Positions 1 through 7,620 of a DNA stretch of 64,000 bases are shown piece by piece. The notes beneath the pieces were generated by a model. It saw only the letters and a list, made by a program, of their open reading frames with translations. It was not told the origin of the DNA and did not search any database. The DNA is taken from NCBI GenBank assembly GCA_026706025.1, contig JAPOZO010000075.1, forward strand, positions 1 through 64,000. Direction: 5' to 3'. Position 1 is the stretch's first letter. Each line of letters opens with the position of its first letter. Source of the DNA: Candidatus Poribacteria bacterium. Its GTDB lineage: Bacteria > Poribacteria > WGA-4E > WGA-3G. A program made the translations under genes and the position numbers.

Positions 1-467
1 CGAGAGTATACCTAAAATATCAGAAAATGTATACTTATTTATTGGGTTCACCATAGTTTTATAGTTTGGAAACTTATTTTCAATGCAAATCCTTGCTATT
101 GATTCGCAGGGAACCCCTTGTAGCATAGGCTGTTAGCCTGTGCATCAATTAGCGCAACCATAGATGTCAATTTTAGAAAAAACAACCCTTGCAGTCCCCA
201 GGTCCGGTAGGTTCGGTTTCCTAACCGAACCGGATACGACGCGGAGACCTTGAAAACTTCAAACCCCTCTTGAATCCCGTACGGATGGCATCTGTGTAGA
301 AAAACTCCCAGACGCAAGCTCCAGAGGGGCGGCATTTGTAAGGATGCTCCTATAAAATACAACGAAATATCCCTAAATTGACACTTATGGTGCATCAAGG
401 AGCGCAACCTAACAGGATACGCTACGAAAGAGAAACTAAACGAACTCGATTTAAGTCTCATTTGTGA
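1..467. other. Repeat-rich non-coding leader region
   Basis: I see no convincing gene here. An open frame on the minus strand (461 to 96) has no recognisable protein features and runs through repeat sequence, so it is not called. The stretch contains two copies of the dispersed 17-mer TAAATTGACACYTATGG (374-390 on the plus strand, 158-174 as reverse complement). It also has a direct repeat of the form TGCATCAAnnAGCGCAACC near 141 and 391, and a perfect 9-bp hairpin with a 4-base loop (GGTTCGGTT at 210-218, AACCGAACC at 223-231). A copy of the GCACAGG...TATGCTA repeat lies near 115-142. The density of such elements resembles the spacers at 8.7-9.5 and 16.2-17.2 kb. Confidence 0.6.
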
Positions 468-496
468 TTGACAGAGATGGAAAAATGTGATACACT
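468..496 (+). promoter_or_regulatory. Sigma70-type promoter of the HEPN operon
   Basis: TTGACA at 468-473 is followed after exactly 17 bases by TACACT at 491-496. This is a good match to a housekeeping promoter and lies about 37 bases before the ATG at 533. It would drive the five-gene plus-strand run up to 3595. Confidence 0.6.
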
Positions 497-532
497 TTTG
501 GAAATTTATCTATACGAAGGTTTGTACATAAA

Positions 533-2170
533 ATGACAAAATATCCTAATCGGGCTGCACTTTATGAAGCGCATAACATATATCGGGACGCTATGCGTCC
601 ATTCATCGTTCGGTGCTTAAAAAGGGTTCGAGGCGAAAGGGTTGAAGATTTAATTCGAGATTCCTTACCCGATCCAGAAGTGGAACAATTCGAGAGCGAC
701 CTGCAAAAACACAACGGAAACATTGAAGCTGCGATGGATAGCAAGCATTTTCCGCACATTATTGGAAAATATTGGCATTGGGATCGGGCTTTCAGTCAAC
801 AATTTGATTCAAATTCAAAAATCCAATATAAGACTGGAACTATAGCGGACGGTCGAAATCTTTGGGCACATCCAGGGGTAGAGGATCTGAACTCTGACCG
901 CACTCAGGCAGACCTAACTTACGTCGCTGAGGTACTCGGCGAGATCGGAAATAGGGAGGCAAAGGAGGCAGTTGAAACCATCCGAGATCAACTTTTTTCT
1001 GATGAAGTTGAAGAACATCCAGCGGAAGTAGAGAATGCTGCTCTTAAGGAAAACCTCGCGGATATGACTAAGCAGCTTGATGAAGCGAAAGCAGAAAAAA
1101 CTGAATTGGAGAAACAAATCAAGACTAAATCAGATCGGCTGACAGAAATGGAGAGAGAATGGCTTGCTTCCGAAGAACGTCTTGAAGAAGCGGAAGTAGA
1201 GAATGCTGAATTGAAAAAGTGTCTCTCGGAAGCAGAAAATCGTCTAAGAACTGTCGAATCGGAGAGGGACGAACACATCAAAACCTTGACGGAACAGCCG
1301 AGGACGGTAGAAGCGGAGAAGACTATATTGGAGGAACGCCCCAAAAATTTGCCAAAGCAGCCAGAAATTAAGGAGTGGCGAAGGAAAATTTGGAAACAAT
1401 TGTGCGACTATGCAGCTCAAAAGGACACTCCAGTTAGATTTCATAAACCGGGTTCGGAAAATTACTTAAACGTTAGCAGAAGTTTGATAGCTCTTACTGG
1501 CTTTAACATGAAGGTGTGGTTGGGCAGGGACAATAGGGAAATTGCCATCCGGCTTTATATGTCAAAACAAAATTTTTACATCCTTGAGAAACAGCGGAAA
1601 GAAATTGAGCAGGAGTTTTGTGAATCTCTTGAATGGGAGAAGTTACCTCAGCGTAGTGATAGCCGGATTTCCTTACGTAAAGATATCATTGATCCGACAG
1701 ATGAATCAGACTGGCAAAACCAGCACGAATGGGTTATCTCAAAACTTGAAAAATTCCATAAAAAATTCAATGAAGTCTTTCTACCGAGAATCCAGGAACT
1801 CAATACCTCCAATTCGCTATCCGAAGACGAGGAGGACTTGCCGCTAAATACTGCTACACTTAATGAGGTAGTTATCTCCCCAGAAGATTTTGAATCATGG
1901 ATAGAAGACGAAGAACCATGGGATGAGGCAGATGAGGACAATGTTTTTTCAAACGAAGTGTATACAGAATCCCAAAGTTATTCCGAGAGTCCTGCGAAGT
2001 CTCCAAAATATCAGCGGAAATGGCGGCGACCTGGGGCGGTAGCTGCTCTCCGTGACCCTGCCGAGATTCAGGAGGCTGAGGCAAAAATTGCGAACATTCT
2101 CAATCCGCGTGAAAAAACTCGTTTAGAGCGTGAATTGCGTGAGGCAAAACGCGCCGTGGATGGTTTTTGA
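533..2170 (+). CDS. HEPN_Swt1-like / coiled-coil / DUF4268-like protein
   Basis: A 545-residue three-part protein. Residues 1-155 resemble the Swt1-type HEPN domain and carry the HEPN RNase motif R-x4-H at R108 to H113 (RNLWAH) in the expected ..GRNLWAHPG..DL context. Residues 160-285 are a long Glu/Lys-rich heptad region (coiled coil). Residues about 290-430 look like DUF4268, with the family pattern of a Trp-rich start, a LYMSKQNFYILEKQR-like stretch, the IE..WE segment and a conserved DW..HEWVISKLEKFH tail. The end (440-545) is acidic then basic and unassigned. Both end domains are found in stress-, toxin- and defence-linked proteins, so an RNA-cleaving, growth-arresting role is inferred, not shown. 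It is the first gene of a tight operon behind a good promoter and sits next to a second HEPN gene. Fold calls were made by eye; the HEPN part is firmer than the DUF4268 part. Confidence 0.7.
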   Translation: MTKYPNRAALYEAHNIYRDAMRPFIVRCLKRVRGERVEDLIRDSLPDPEVEQFESDLQKHNGNIEAAMDSKHFPHIIGKYWHWDRAFSQQFDSNSKIQYKTGTIADGRNLWAHPGVEDLNSDRTQADLTYVAEVLGEIGNREAKEAVETIRDQLFSDEVEEHPAEVENAALKENLADMTKQLDEAKAEKTELEKQIKTKSDRLTEMEREWLASEERLEEAEVENAELKKCLSEAENRLRTVESERDEHIKTLTEQPRTVEAEKTILEERPKNLPKQPEIKEWRRKIWKQLCDYAAQKDTPVRFHKPGSENYLNVSRSLIALTGFNMKVWLGRDNREIAIRLYMSKQNFYILEKQRKEIEQEFCESLEWEKLPQRSDSRISLRKDIIDPTDESDWQNQHEWVISKLEKFHKKFNEVFLPRIQELNTSNSLSEDEEDLPLNTATLNEVVISPEDFESWIEDEEPWDEADEDNVFSNEVYTESQSYSESPAKSPKYQRKWRRPGAVAALRDPAEIQEAEAKIANILNPREKTRLERELREAKRAVDGF

Positions 2171-2174
2171 TTTT

Positions 2175-2618
2175 ATGAACCGTAATTTACACAATGGAAT
2201 CAGCGAACTCGCTGGAGCTAGTCGTCAACGCTTGGCAGATGCGAGAGCACTTCTCAATGCTGCTCGGTGGCGGGGAGCAATGTACGTTGGAGGTTATGCA
2301 GTAGAGTGTCTCTTGAAAACGAAATTGATGCACATCTACAATTGCCAAAATTTGCACGCGTTAGAGGACCTACTTCGGCAACGTTCTATACTTCCCGCGC
2401 ACCGCACAGTTTTTACGCATCAATTGGAAGATTTGCTAAGACTTACCCCAGGCTATAACCGGTTAATACATAATCGTGAGATGTTATCCTTGTTTAACAA
2501 AATCAACCAATGGACACCAAACTGGCGTTACATATCCAAGCCGACAAATCGTAGAGAGGCAACTGAGTTCATAACTTCTATTGAAAGGTTTATACACTGG
2601 ATAAATAACAACCTGTAA
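2175..2618 (+). CDS. Small HEPN-domain protein
   Basis: A 147-residue protein with the pattern of small HEPN proteins: an N-terminal helix SRQRLADARALLNAARW, the signature GAMYVGGYAVECLLKTKLM, then FTHQLEDLLRL. An Arg-x4-His arrangement (RTVFTH) is present, but the His belongs to a TH-x-L-x-x-L-L segment usual in the family, so catalytic status is open. In-frame starts exist at 2130 (GTG), 2160 (ATG, overlapping the upstream gene) and 2175 (ATG). 2175 is preferred because it follows the upstream stop at 2170 directly; none has a strong ribosome binding site. Small HEPN proteins are usually paired with a MNT nucleotidyltransferase, which is absent here. The neighbour is another HEPN protein. 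Confidence 0.7.
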   Translation: MNRNLHNGISELAGASRQRLADARALLNAARWRGAMYVGGYAVECLLKTKLMHIYNCQNLHALEDLLRQRSILPAHRTVFTHQLEDLLRLTPGYNRLIHNREMLSLFNKINQWTPNWRYISKPTNRREATEFITSIERFIHWINNNL

Positions 2619-2633
2619 GGGAGAATTTACATA

Positions 2634-2897
2634 ATGGCATGTGAAATATTAAAGCAGAAAATCCATGATACGCTCAGGGACGGATACTTCAGCGATACAA
2701 AAGATTTTGTAGATGTTTCTGACGGTTCCGCAGATCATGTCCATATTGTCATTGTTAGCCGAAAATTCAATGGACACACCATGGGAGGTAGAAGTGATAT
2801 CATTTGGGATGAATTGGTAAAGCATCTTTCTCAAGAGGAATGGGGACACGTATTCCTCTCTATTGGTGCAACGCCAGAAGAGGTCCAGCTCTGGTAG
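2634..2897 (+). CDS. BolA-like protein, copy 1
   Basis: An 87-residue protein with the BolA/IbaG layout: an N-terminal helix (ILKQKIHDTLRD), a beta strand with DxSDGSADHVHIVIVSRKFNG (BolA proteins have DHfxvxvVSxxFxGk here), a central helix (IIWDELVKHLSQE) and the final strand VFLSIGATPEEV, equivalent to the A-L-S-I-K-T-x-T-P-E end of BolA. BolA-type proteins partner monothiol glutaredoxins in iron-sulfur handling or act as small regulators. The usual RHR segment before the central helix is altered. GGGAG lies 12 bases upstream of the ATG. It is followed 15 bases later by a paralogue. Confidence 0.65.
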   Translation: MACEILKQKIHDTLRDGYFSDTKDFVDVSDGSADHVHIVIVSRKFNGHTMGGRSDIIWDELVKHLSQEEWGHVFLSIGATPEEVQLW

Positions 2898-2912
2898 CGA
2901 GGGATTTACAGA

Positions 2913-3185
2913 ATGGCATCCGAAACTTTAAAACAAAAAATTCACGATACTCTCAAAACAGGTTCTTTTCCCGACCCAGACTATTTCATTGATGTTTTCG
3001 ACGACGGAGATGAACACATCCGCATCCTTGTCATCAGTCGTAAATTTGATATTTACAAATACAAACGCTCAGAACGGGAGGACCGGGTCTGGGAAGACAT
3101 TGTCCAAGTGTTATCCGAGGACGAACTGGCGCGTATTTCTCATATCGTCGCTGTGAACCCTGAAGAAATTAAAATTTATACCTAA
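2913..3185 (+). CDS. BolA-like protein, copy 2
   Basis: A 90-residue paralogue of the preceding protein. Both begin with a nearly identical helix (ETLKQKIHDTLK) and share the D-x-x-D-x-HIxIxVxSRKF strand, the central W-E/D-x-L/I-V helix and a final PEE segment. It differs by a basic insert (YKYKRSERED) where BolA has its RHR motif, so the two copies may bind different partners. GCGAGGGA lies just upstream of the ATG at operon spacing. Divergence between copies is high, so this is an old duplication. Confidence 0.6.
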   Translation: MASETLKQKIHDTLKTGSFPDPDYFIDVFDDGDEHIRILVISRKFDIYKYKRSEREDRVWEDIVQVLSEDELARISHIVAVNPEEIKIYT

Positions 3186-3205
3186 CGCTATATACAAAGG
3201 AAGTT

Positions 3206-3595
3206 ATGAATCAAACCGAATTTTACCAAGCAAAACTCAATTACGAAACGGATTCTTGGGATCTCTATGAAGCACTCAATAACGGAGAATCTATCGTTGT
3301 CATAGATGCTCGTTCCGCAGAGGCTCACGCACTTGAACATATACCAACATCCATAAATATCCCGCATCGAACAATGTCTGAGGCGACTACACGTGAACTC
3401 GATAAATCTAAGGTGTATGTGACCTACTGTGACGGTATCGGCTGTAATGCTTCTACCAAAGGTGCTTTAAATATGGCGAAGTTGGGGTTTAATGTTAAAG
3501 AGTTGATGGGTGGTTTAGATTGGTGGAAGCGCGATGGCTATGAAACGAAAGGCGAACAAGGCGTTCCGGGAACTGAAGTTGTGTGCGGGTGTTAA
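3206..3595 (+). CDS. Rhodanese-like sulfurtransferase
   Basis: A 129-residue single-domain rhodanese. The family features are visible: VVIDARSAEAHALEHIPTSINIPH (CH2A-like), the active-site loop YCDGIGCNASTKGA with the candidate catalytic Cys after VTY, and the C-terminal LMGGLDWWKRDGY (CH2B-like). The loop is of the YCDGIGCNAS subtype, longer than in thiosulfate sulfurtransferase, so the sulfur acceptor is not predictable. A clear ribosome binding site (AAGGAAG) precedes the ATG. It is the last gene of the operon that starts at 533. Pairing a sulfur carrier with BolA-like proteins would fit an iron-sulfur or redox role. Confidence 0.85.
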   Translation: MNQTEFYQAKLNYETDSWDLYEALNNGESIVVIDARSAEAHALEHIPTSINIPHRTMSEATTRELDKSKVYVTYCDGIGCNASTKGALNMAKLGFNVKELMGGLDWWKRDGYETKGEQGVPGTEVVCGC

Positions 3596-3615
3596 ACAGG
3601 ATAGCGGAATTTAAT

Positions 3616-3644
3616 TTGCAACTGCGAATAAGATACTGTATAAT
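3616..3644 (+). promoter_or_regulatory. Promoter P1 upstream of tRNA-Asn
   Basis: TTGCAA at 3616-3621 and TATAAT at 3639-3644 with a 17-base spacer. It is nearly the same sequence as the second promoter 73 bases downstream (same -35, same -10, similar spacer, both followed by TAA), so the pair looks like a duplicated promoter cassette. Confidence 0.6.
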
Positions 3645-3688
3645 TAAAATCAGTCTGTTTCGCTTGCAGCCAAAAAGTACTATTTAAC

Positions 3689-3717
3689 TTGCAATTGCTG
3701 ACGAGATAGGTTATAAT
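3689..3717 (+). promoter_or_regulatory. Promoter P2 of tRNA-Asn
   Basis: TTGCAA at 3689-3694 and a perfect TATAAT at 3712-3717 with 17 bases between. Transcription would begin near 3724, about six bases before the mature tRNA 5' end. Confidence 0.75.
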
Positions 3718-3729
3718 TAACACTAACAT

Positions 3730-3802
3730 TCCCCCATAGCTCAGTCGGTAGAGCAGATGGCTGTTAACCATCGTGTCGGCGGTTCGAGTCCGTCTGGGGG
3801 AG
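3730..3802 (+). tRNA. tRNA-Asn (anticodon GTT)
   Basis: A full cloverleaf can be folded by hand: acceptor TCCCCCA (3730-3736) with TGGGGGA (3795-3801), D stem GCTC/GAGC, anticodon stem GATGG/CCATC around loop CTGTTAA (anticodon GTT), a 5-base variable loop, T stem GGCGG/CCGTC with loop TTCGAGT, and discriminator G at 3802. The 3' CCA is not encoded. It stands alone behind tandem promoters. Confidence 0.95.
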
Positions 3803-3898
3803 CTTCAATTTGCTGGCGGGCTTTGTTCAAGGTTCGTCAGCAAAAATTTTTAACGTGTTTTCCTTCAAACTTGCTCCACTTTTCCAATGGAGGTTCTC

Positions 3899-4723
3899 AT
3901 GCCTAAGAAATTTACCGATGCACAGCTGGATGAACTCTTAGCGAAAGGCTATTTAATTGTACCCGACTACTATTCAGGTGAACAACTTGCGGAGATGCAG
4001 GCTGCCCAACGCCGTGTACTCCCGACATGGGAAGAAGTTAAGGATGACCCGCCACCCGGTAGAGCGACTTTGACCGAATTCCCGCCCGCTGAAATGGCGT
4101 TATTACGTGCGATCGTGGACCCCGATGCCTGGGCATTCGCACGTAAATTTCTGAAAACGGAGCATATTCACTACCGTGCTGGGTGTATGATTGCACGCTA
4201 TCCCGGATTTAAAGGCCCGGGTGTCGGTAGCGATCCAAGCAATTTGCACATTGATAACGGCAACAACTCACTGCTACCACAGTCCGAGAGTGCTCGTGAA
4301 TTCGGGCAACTCGGCTTTTGGGTACACCTTGAGGATGTTGACGCAGATCAGGCACCGCTTAGACTACTTGCTAAGGAACACGGACGGGATACCTCTGAAT
4401 ACGAACCGCTTATTTGTAAAGGCGGAACCCTCTGTATTTTCAACAACTATACACTGCATTCGGCAAGCGATTATCTACGCGAGGACGGACAACGCTACAC
4501 GTGGGGCTTCGGTCTCGGACGCGCAGACCACTATTGGGAAGGTTTTCGGCACTACACAGACAAAGGTCGGAATCCAACGTTCTCGAAATTCATCGGCACA
4601 CTGACAGCAGCAGAGCGTGAAGTCTTTCGATTTCCGCCTGCGGGTCACCCATACTACACGCCCCAAACGCTTAAGGCATTAGAAGAACAGTACCCGGGCT
4701 GGAACACACGCGGCGAATATTGA
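3899..4723 (+). CDS. Phytanoyl-CoA dioxygenase (PhyH) family protein A
   Basis: A 274-residue Fe(II)/2-oxoglutarate oxygenase of the PhyH family. The facial triad is H117-x-D119 (LHIDNGN) with distal H187 (NYTLHSAS); R199 (QRYTWGF) is placed to bind 2-oxoglutarate. The N-terminal GYLIVPDYYSGEQL is the usual PhyH start. The substrate cannot be told; the family hydroxylates many small molecules and lipids. An ATG at 3887 is in frame, but GGAGG at 3889-3893 sits five bases before the ATG at 3899, which decides the start. It is the first of three distantly related PhyH genes in the window (see 42005-42907 and 43869-44741). The methyltransferase gene follows after 7 bases. Confidence 0.88.
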   Translation: MPKKFTDAQLDELLAKGYLIVPDYYSGEQLAEMQAAQRRVLPTWEEVKDDPPPGRATLTEFPPAEMALLRAIVDPDAWAFARKFLKTEHIHYRAGCMIARYPGFKGPGVGSDPSNLHIDNGNNSLLPQSESAREFGQLGFWVHLEDVDADQAPLRLLAKEHGRDTSEYEPLICKGGTLCIFNNYTLHSASDYLREDGQRYTWGFGLGRADHYWEGFRHYTDKGRNPTFSKFIGTLTAAEREVFRFPPAGHPYYTPQTLKALEEQYPGWNTRGEY

Positions 4724-4730
4724 ATCGGAT

Positions 4731-5663
4731 ATGATGAAAGTTATGATTCCACCAATTAAATGTCAAGGAATAAAAAGCAAACTTGTTCCTTTCATAAAGC
4801 GAGTTGTGGACTGGTCTTTTGAAGGCAGATGGATTGAACCGTTTATGGGGTCAGGCGTTGTCGGTTTCAATATCACACCGCGCAACGCTGTCTTTGCAGA
4901 TAGCAACCCATGTCTGATTAATTTCTATAACGCAATCGCGAGCGGAAAGATAGATGGTCTGAAAGTGAGAAAATTCCTTGAACAACAAGGCGAAATACTA
5001 TCAAGATGTGGGCAAGATTACTATTATGAAGTTCGACAGCGGTTTAATAAAACGCATGAACCCTTAGATTTTCTCTTTTTAAATCGCTGCTGCTTCAATG
5101 GAATGATTCGCTTTAATCGTAAAGGGGACTTTAATGTGCCTTTCGGGCACAAGCCTCAGCGATTTGCCAAAGCATACATCACAAAGATTGTGAATCAAGT
5201 TGACTACGTTTACGTCTTGTCAAGGCATTCCAACTGGTCTTTTATCTGCCAAGATTATAGAGAAACACTCAAAGAGATTTCTGAAGACGATTTTGTCTAT
5301 TGTGATCCGCCTTATGTTGGACGGCACGTCGATTATTTCGATAGTTGGGACGAAGAGAATGAACAATATCTATTTGAGACTTTGAATCAATCTCCTGGCA
5401 AATTTATCTTATCTACTTGGCATAGCAATCAGCACAGGGAGAATGTCTTTCTGAAGACGTTGTGGTCGGAATTTAATATGTTAACCAAGGAGCACTTCTA
5501 TTACCTTGGCGCGAAGGAAGAAAATAGGAAACCGATGCTTGAGGCATTGGTAATGAATTACACACCTAAACACTTGCATGAGGAACCGACTGAGCGAGCC
5601 GAACAACTTTTGCTTCTCGAAAAGTTGGCAGAATATCAAAAAAGTGAGAGTTTGGTATCGTGA
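4731..5663 (+). CDS. Dam-type (D12 class) adenine-N6 DNA methyltransferase
   Basis: A 310-residue alpha-class N6-adenine methyltransferase. Motif I is EPFMGSGVVGFN (SAM binding) after a conserved PPIKCQGIKSKLV start, and the catalytic motif IV is YCDPPYVGR. The middle FLFLNRCCFNGMIRFNRKGDFNVPFGH matches the D12/Dam substrate-binding region. The target is unknown. There is no cognate nuclease on either side, so it is either an orphan methylase or the remnant of a restriction-modification system. The last 30 residues are Glu/Leu rich and family-atypical. The start could be the first, second or fifth Met. It converges on the gene at 5680 with a 16-base gap and no visible terminator. Confidence 0.9.
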   Translation: MMKVMIPPIKCQGIKSKLVPFIKRVVDWSFEGRWIEPFMGSGVVGFNITPRNAVFADSNPCLINFYNAIASGKIDGLKVRKFLEQQGEILSRCGQDYYYEVRQRFNKTHEPLDFLFLNRCCFNGMIRFNRKGDFNVPFGHKPQRFAKAYITKIVNQVDYVYVLSRHSNWSFICQDYRETLKEISEDDFVYCDPPYVGRHVDYFDSWDEENEQYLFETLNQSPGKFILSTWHSNQHRENVFLKTLWSEFNMLTKEHFYYLGAKEENRKPMLEALVMNYTPKHLHEEPTERAEQLLLLEKLAEYQKSESLVS

Positions 5664-5679
5664 AATTGAGTCAAGAATG

Positions 5680-7314
5680 TTAAAAATCTGTTTTTCGGAG
5701 CGGTTCGGCCATCAACCATCCGATGACGTTGATAATATCGTCCTGCCGTTCCTGTAGCATCACTTCGATGAGTGCCGGTTTTTCGGCAGCAAGTGCGTCG
5801 CGTAAGGTGTCCTTGAAATCACCCAAATTCTCAACCCGCTTGGCATACGCACCGAAAGATTTTGCGAATTCAACGAAATCAGGATTGAGCAGATCGGTAT
5901 CAATTGTGCGTCCTTCGCATCCCTTTATTTGAGACCCTTTAATCGCTGACAAGGCACCGTCATTTACGACAATCGCCACGACGTTGATGCCGTATTTCAT
6001 AGCGGTTGCCATTTCCACTGCACCCATCAGGAACCCACCATCGCCACTGAAACAGATAACCGGACGGTCGGGATGTGCCACCTTCGCACCAATCGCCGCA
6101 GGGTATGCGTGTCCTAACGCTACGCCGATATTCGGATAGAGGAAAGTCCTCGGATCGTAGATAGGAAATTCAGCAAAGGACGCATAGCCGAGGGCATGGA
6201 CATCAATCGCATAGATAGTATCCCGTGGAAGCACATCCTGTAATTCATGGATGACTGGCAACGATGGCTGTGCATCAAATTTTGTGCGGAGTTCTGCCAG
6301 TGTCTCGTCCCAGTCATTTTCGCCGGGACCAACATCCTCAATGAGTGCTTGCAACGTCAGTTTCATATCACCGACGACTCCCACATCACACGGATATTCA
6401 AGTCCAATCTCGTCTGCGTCTTCGTCAATTTGGATGAAGGGTTGGGGCAGTTCCAGACTCCAGTTTCGGGTATCAATTGAGGTGAAGCGGGGTCCGATGC
6501 CGATTAGACAATCAGCCCGTTGGAGTGCCTCGCGTCCGAGATAGCCGTAGCAGATTTGTAATGCCAGCGGATGGTCTTCTGATAAAACGCCTTTTCCATT
6601 ACGGGTAACGATGACAGGTGCGTTCAGTTTTTCGGCGAGGAGCCGTAACTCGTTTCGGGCGTTTGCGTGAAAGACGGCTGATCCGGCAAAGATTAATGGC
6701 ATCTTGGCGTTGCGGATAGTTTCAACGGCGGTGCTGAGGTCTGTATCGTCGGGTGGCGGTAATTCGGCGCGTTCCACACGCTTGGGGATTCGGACCTCGC
6801 CTTCTCCTGTGACGACATCCATCGGGAATTCCAGCACTGTCGGTCCGGGTCTCCCGTTCCGCATCGCTTTAAAGGCGTTTTCGACGACGACAGGAATCTC
6901 GGCGACGGTGTGTGCGATAGCACAGTACTTCGTGAGCGACTCGAAAAACCGCATCTGATCCAAACCGTGGAACATTTTGCTCGGGTGTTTGCTGTAGAGA
7001 CTGGAATCGCTCTGTCCGGTGATGAGTAGAACAGGGGCGCAATCGGTAAATGCCTCTAAAATCCCTGTTGATGCGTTGCTGGCACCCGGTCCCGGCACAG
7101 TAATAGCGACACCCACCTCTCCCGTTGCGCGGGCAAAGCCGTCCGCCATCTGCGTTGCTGCATATTCATGTCGGACGAGGTAGTGGTCAATTGTGTCTTT
7201 TCCGCGTCGCAGCAAAGCGTCGTAAATCTGAATGTTTTGGGTGCCGGGCATTCCGAAAACCGCTGAGATGCCTTGCGCTTTCAAGCATTCGATGAGAATA
7301 TCTCCGCCTTTCAC
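5680..7314 (-). CDS. Acetolactate-synthase-like ThDP-dependent enzyme
   Basis: A 544-residue thiamine diphosphate enzyme of the IlvB/benzoylformate decarboxylase superfamily. The N-terminal Pyr domain has the catalytic Glu at E50 (RHEYAATQMADGFARATG) and the GPGASNASTGI segment; the central domain has the Rossmann-like AGSAVF region; the C-terminal PP domain carries GDGGFLMGAVEMATAMKYG (from 424) and the Mg-ligand N451. Length is typical. There is no regulatory (IlvN-type) subunit nearby and no amino acid biosynthesis context, so the substrate is open (2-oxo acid decarboxylase or carboligase). The start is a GTG at 7314-7312. The upstream 49-codon ORF ends three bases before it and carries AAAGGAGA over its stop, which would serve this start. 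Confidence 0.9.
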   Translation of the reverse strand: MKGGDILIECLKAQGISAVFGMPGTQNIQIYDALLRRGKDTIDHYLVRHEYAATQMADGFARATGEVGVAITVPGPGASNASTGILEAFTDCAPVLLITGQSDSSLYSKHPSKMFHGLDQMRFFESLTKYCAIAHTVAEIPVVVENAFKAMRNGRPGPTVLEFPMDVVTGEGEVRIPKRVERAELPPPDDTDLSTAVETIRNAKMPLIFAGSAVFHANARNELRLLAEKLNAPVIVTRNGKGVLSEDHPLALQICYGYLGREALQRADCLIGIGPRFTSIDTRNWSLELPQPFIQIDEDADEIGLEYPCDVGVVGDMKLTLQALIEDVGPGENDWDETLAELRTKFDAQPSLPVIHELQDVLPRDTIYAIDVHALGYASFAEFPIYDPRTFLYPNIGVALGHAYPAAIGAKVAHPDRPVICFSGDGGFLMGAVEMATAMKYGINVVAIVVNDGALSAIKGSQIKGCEGRTIDTDLLNPDFVEFAKSFGAYAKRVENLGDFKDTLRDALAAEKPALIEVMLQERQDDIINVIGWLMAEPLRKTDF

Positions 7315-7317
7315 GTT

Positions 7318-7467
7318 TCAGTCTCCTTTGTGTTCTTTAAGAAAATTTTCTAACCACGCATCGGGGTCATACCCCAGTCTGCGTAGGAGTCGGCAGCCGA
7401 TACCTTTTAGAAAATTTGGGATGAGATTAAAGAGTCTAAGTCGCCAGTTCATAATTGGTAACACCAT
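7318..7467 (-). CDS. Possible 49-residue protein upstream of the ThDP enzyme
   Basis: An uninterrupted ATG-to-TGA frame of 49 codons. The product begins MVLPIMNWRLRLFNLIPNFL, continues with a basic region (CRLLRRLGYDP) and ends in DAWLENFLKEHKGD. Its tail encodes the AAAGGAGAC ribosome binding site for the next gene, three bases away, which is the layout of a translationally coupled leader gene. Composition is protein-like (amphipathic, few rare residues), but I recognise no family and its own ribosome binding site is weak. It may be a real small protein or chance. Confidence 0.4.
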   Translation of the reverse strand: MVLPIMNWRLRLFNLIPNFLKGIGCRLLRRLGYDPDAWLENFLKEHKGD

Positions 7468-7573
7468 TTCTACTTGAAGAGTTCCGATAACCGATCGTCT
7501 TCAGAAATCCATCCGTCGCTTGCGGGGGCGGGGGGTAGCGGGTATCAATAGAGAACGTTCCCGACAATAGTAT

Positions 7574-7616
7574 TATCATGGCAATCACAGAAATAAAAAA
7601 AATCACAGTTCAAATC
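7574..7616 (+). repeat. Dispersed 43-bp repeat, copy A
   Basis: A 43-base stretch that starts TATCATG and ends AATCACAGTTCAAATC. It matches 9276-9318 at 34 of 43 positions in the same orientation. It lies in the spacer behind the ABC ATPase gene (7621), so it is transcribed into that gene's 3' end. Confidence 0.6.
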
Positions 7617-7620
7617 CCGC

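Noticed and set aside
96-461. 121-codon minus-strand frame
   Set aside because: It runs through several dispersed repeats and a hairpin, and has no family features.
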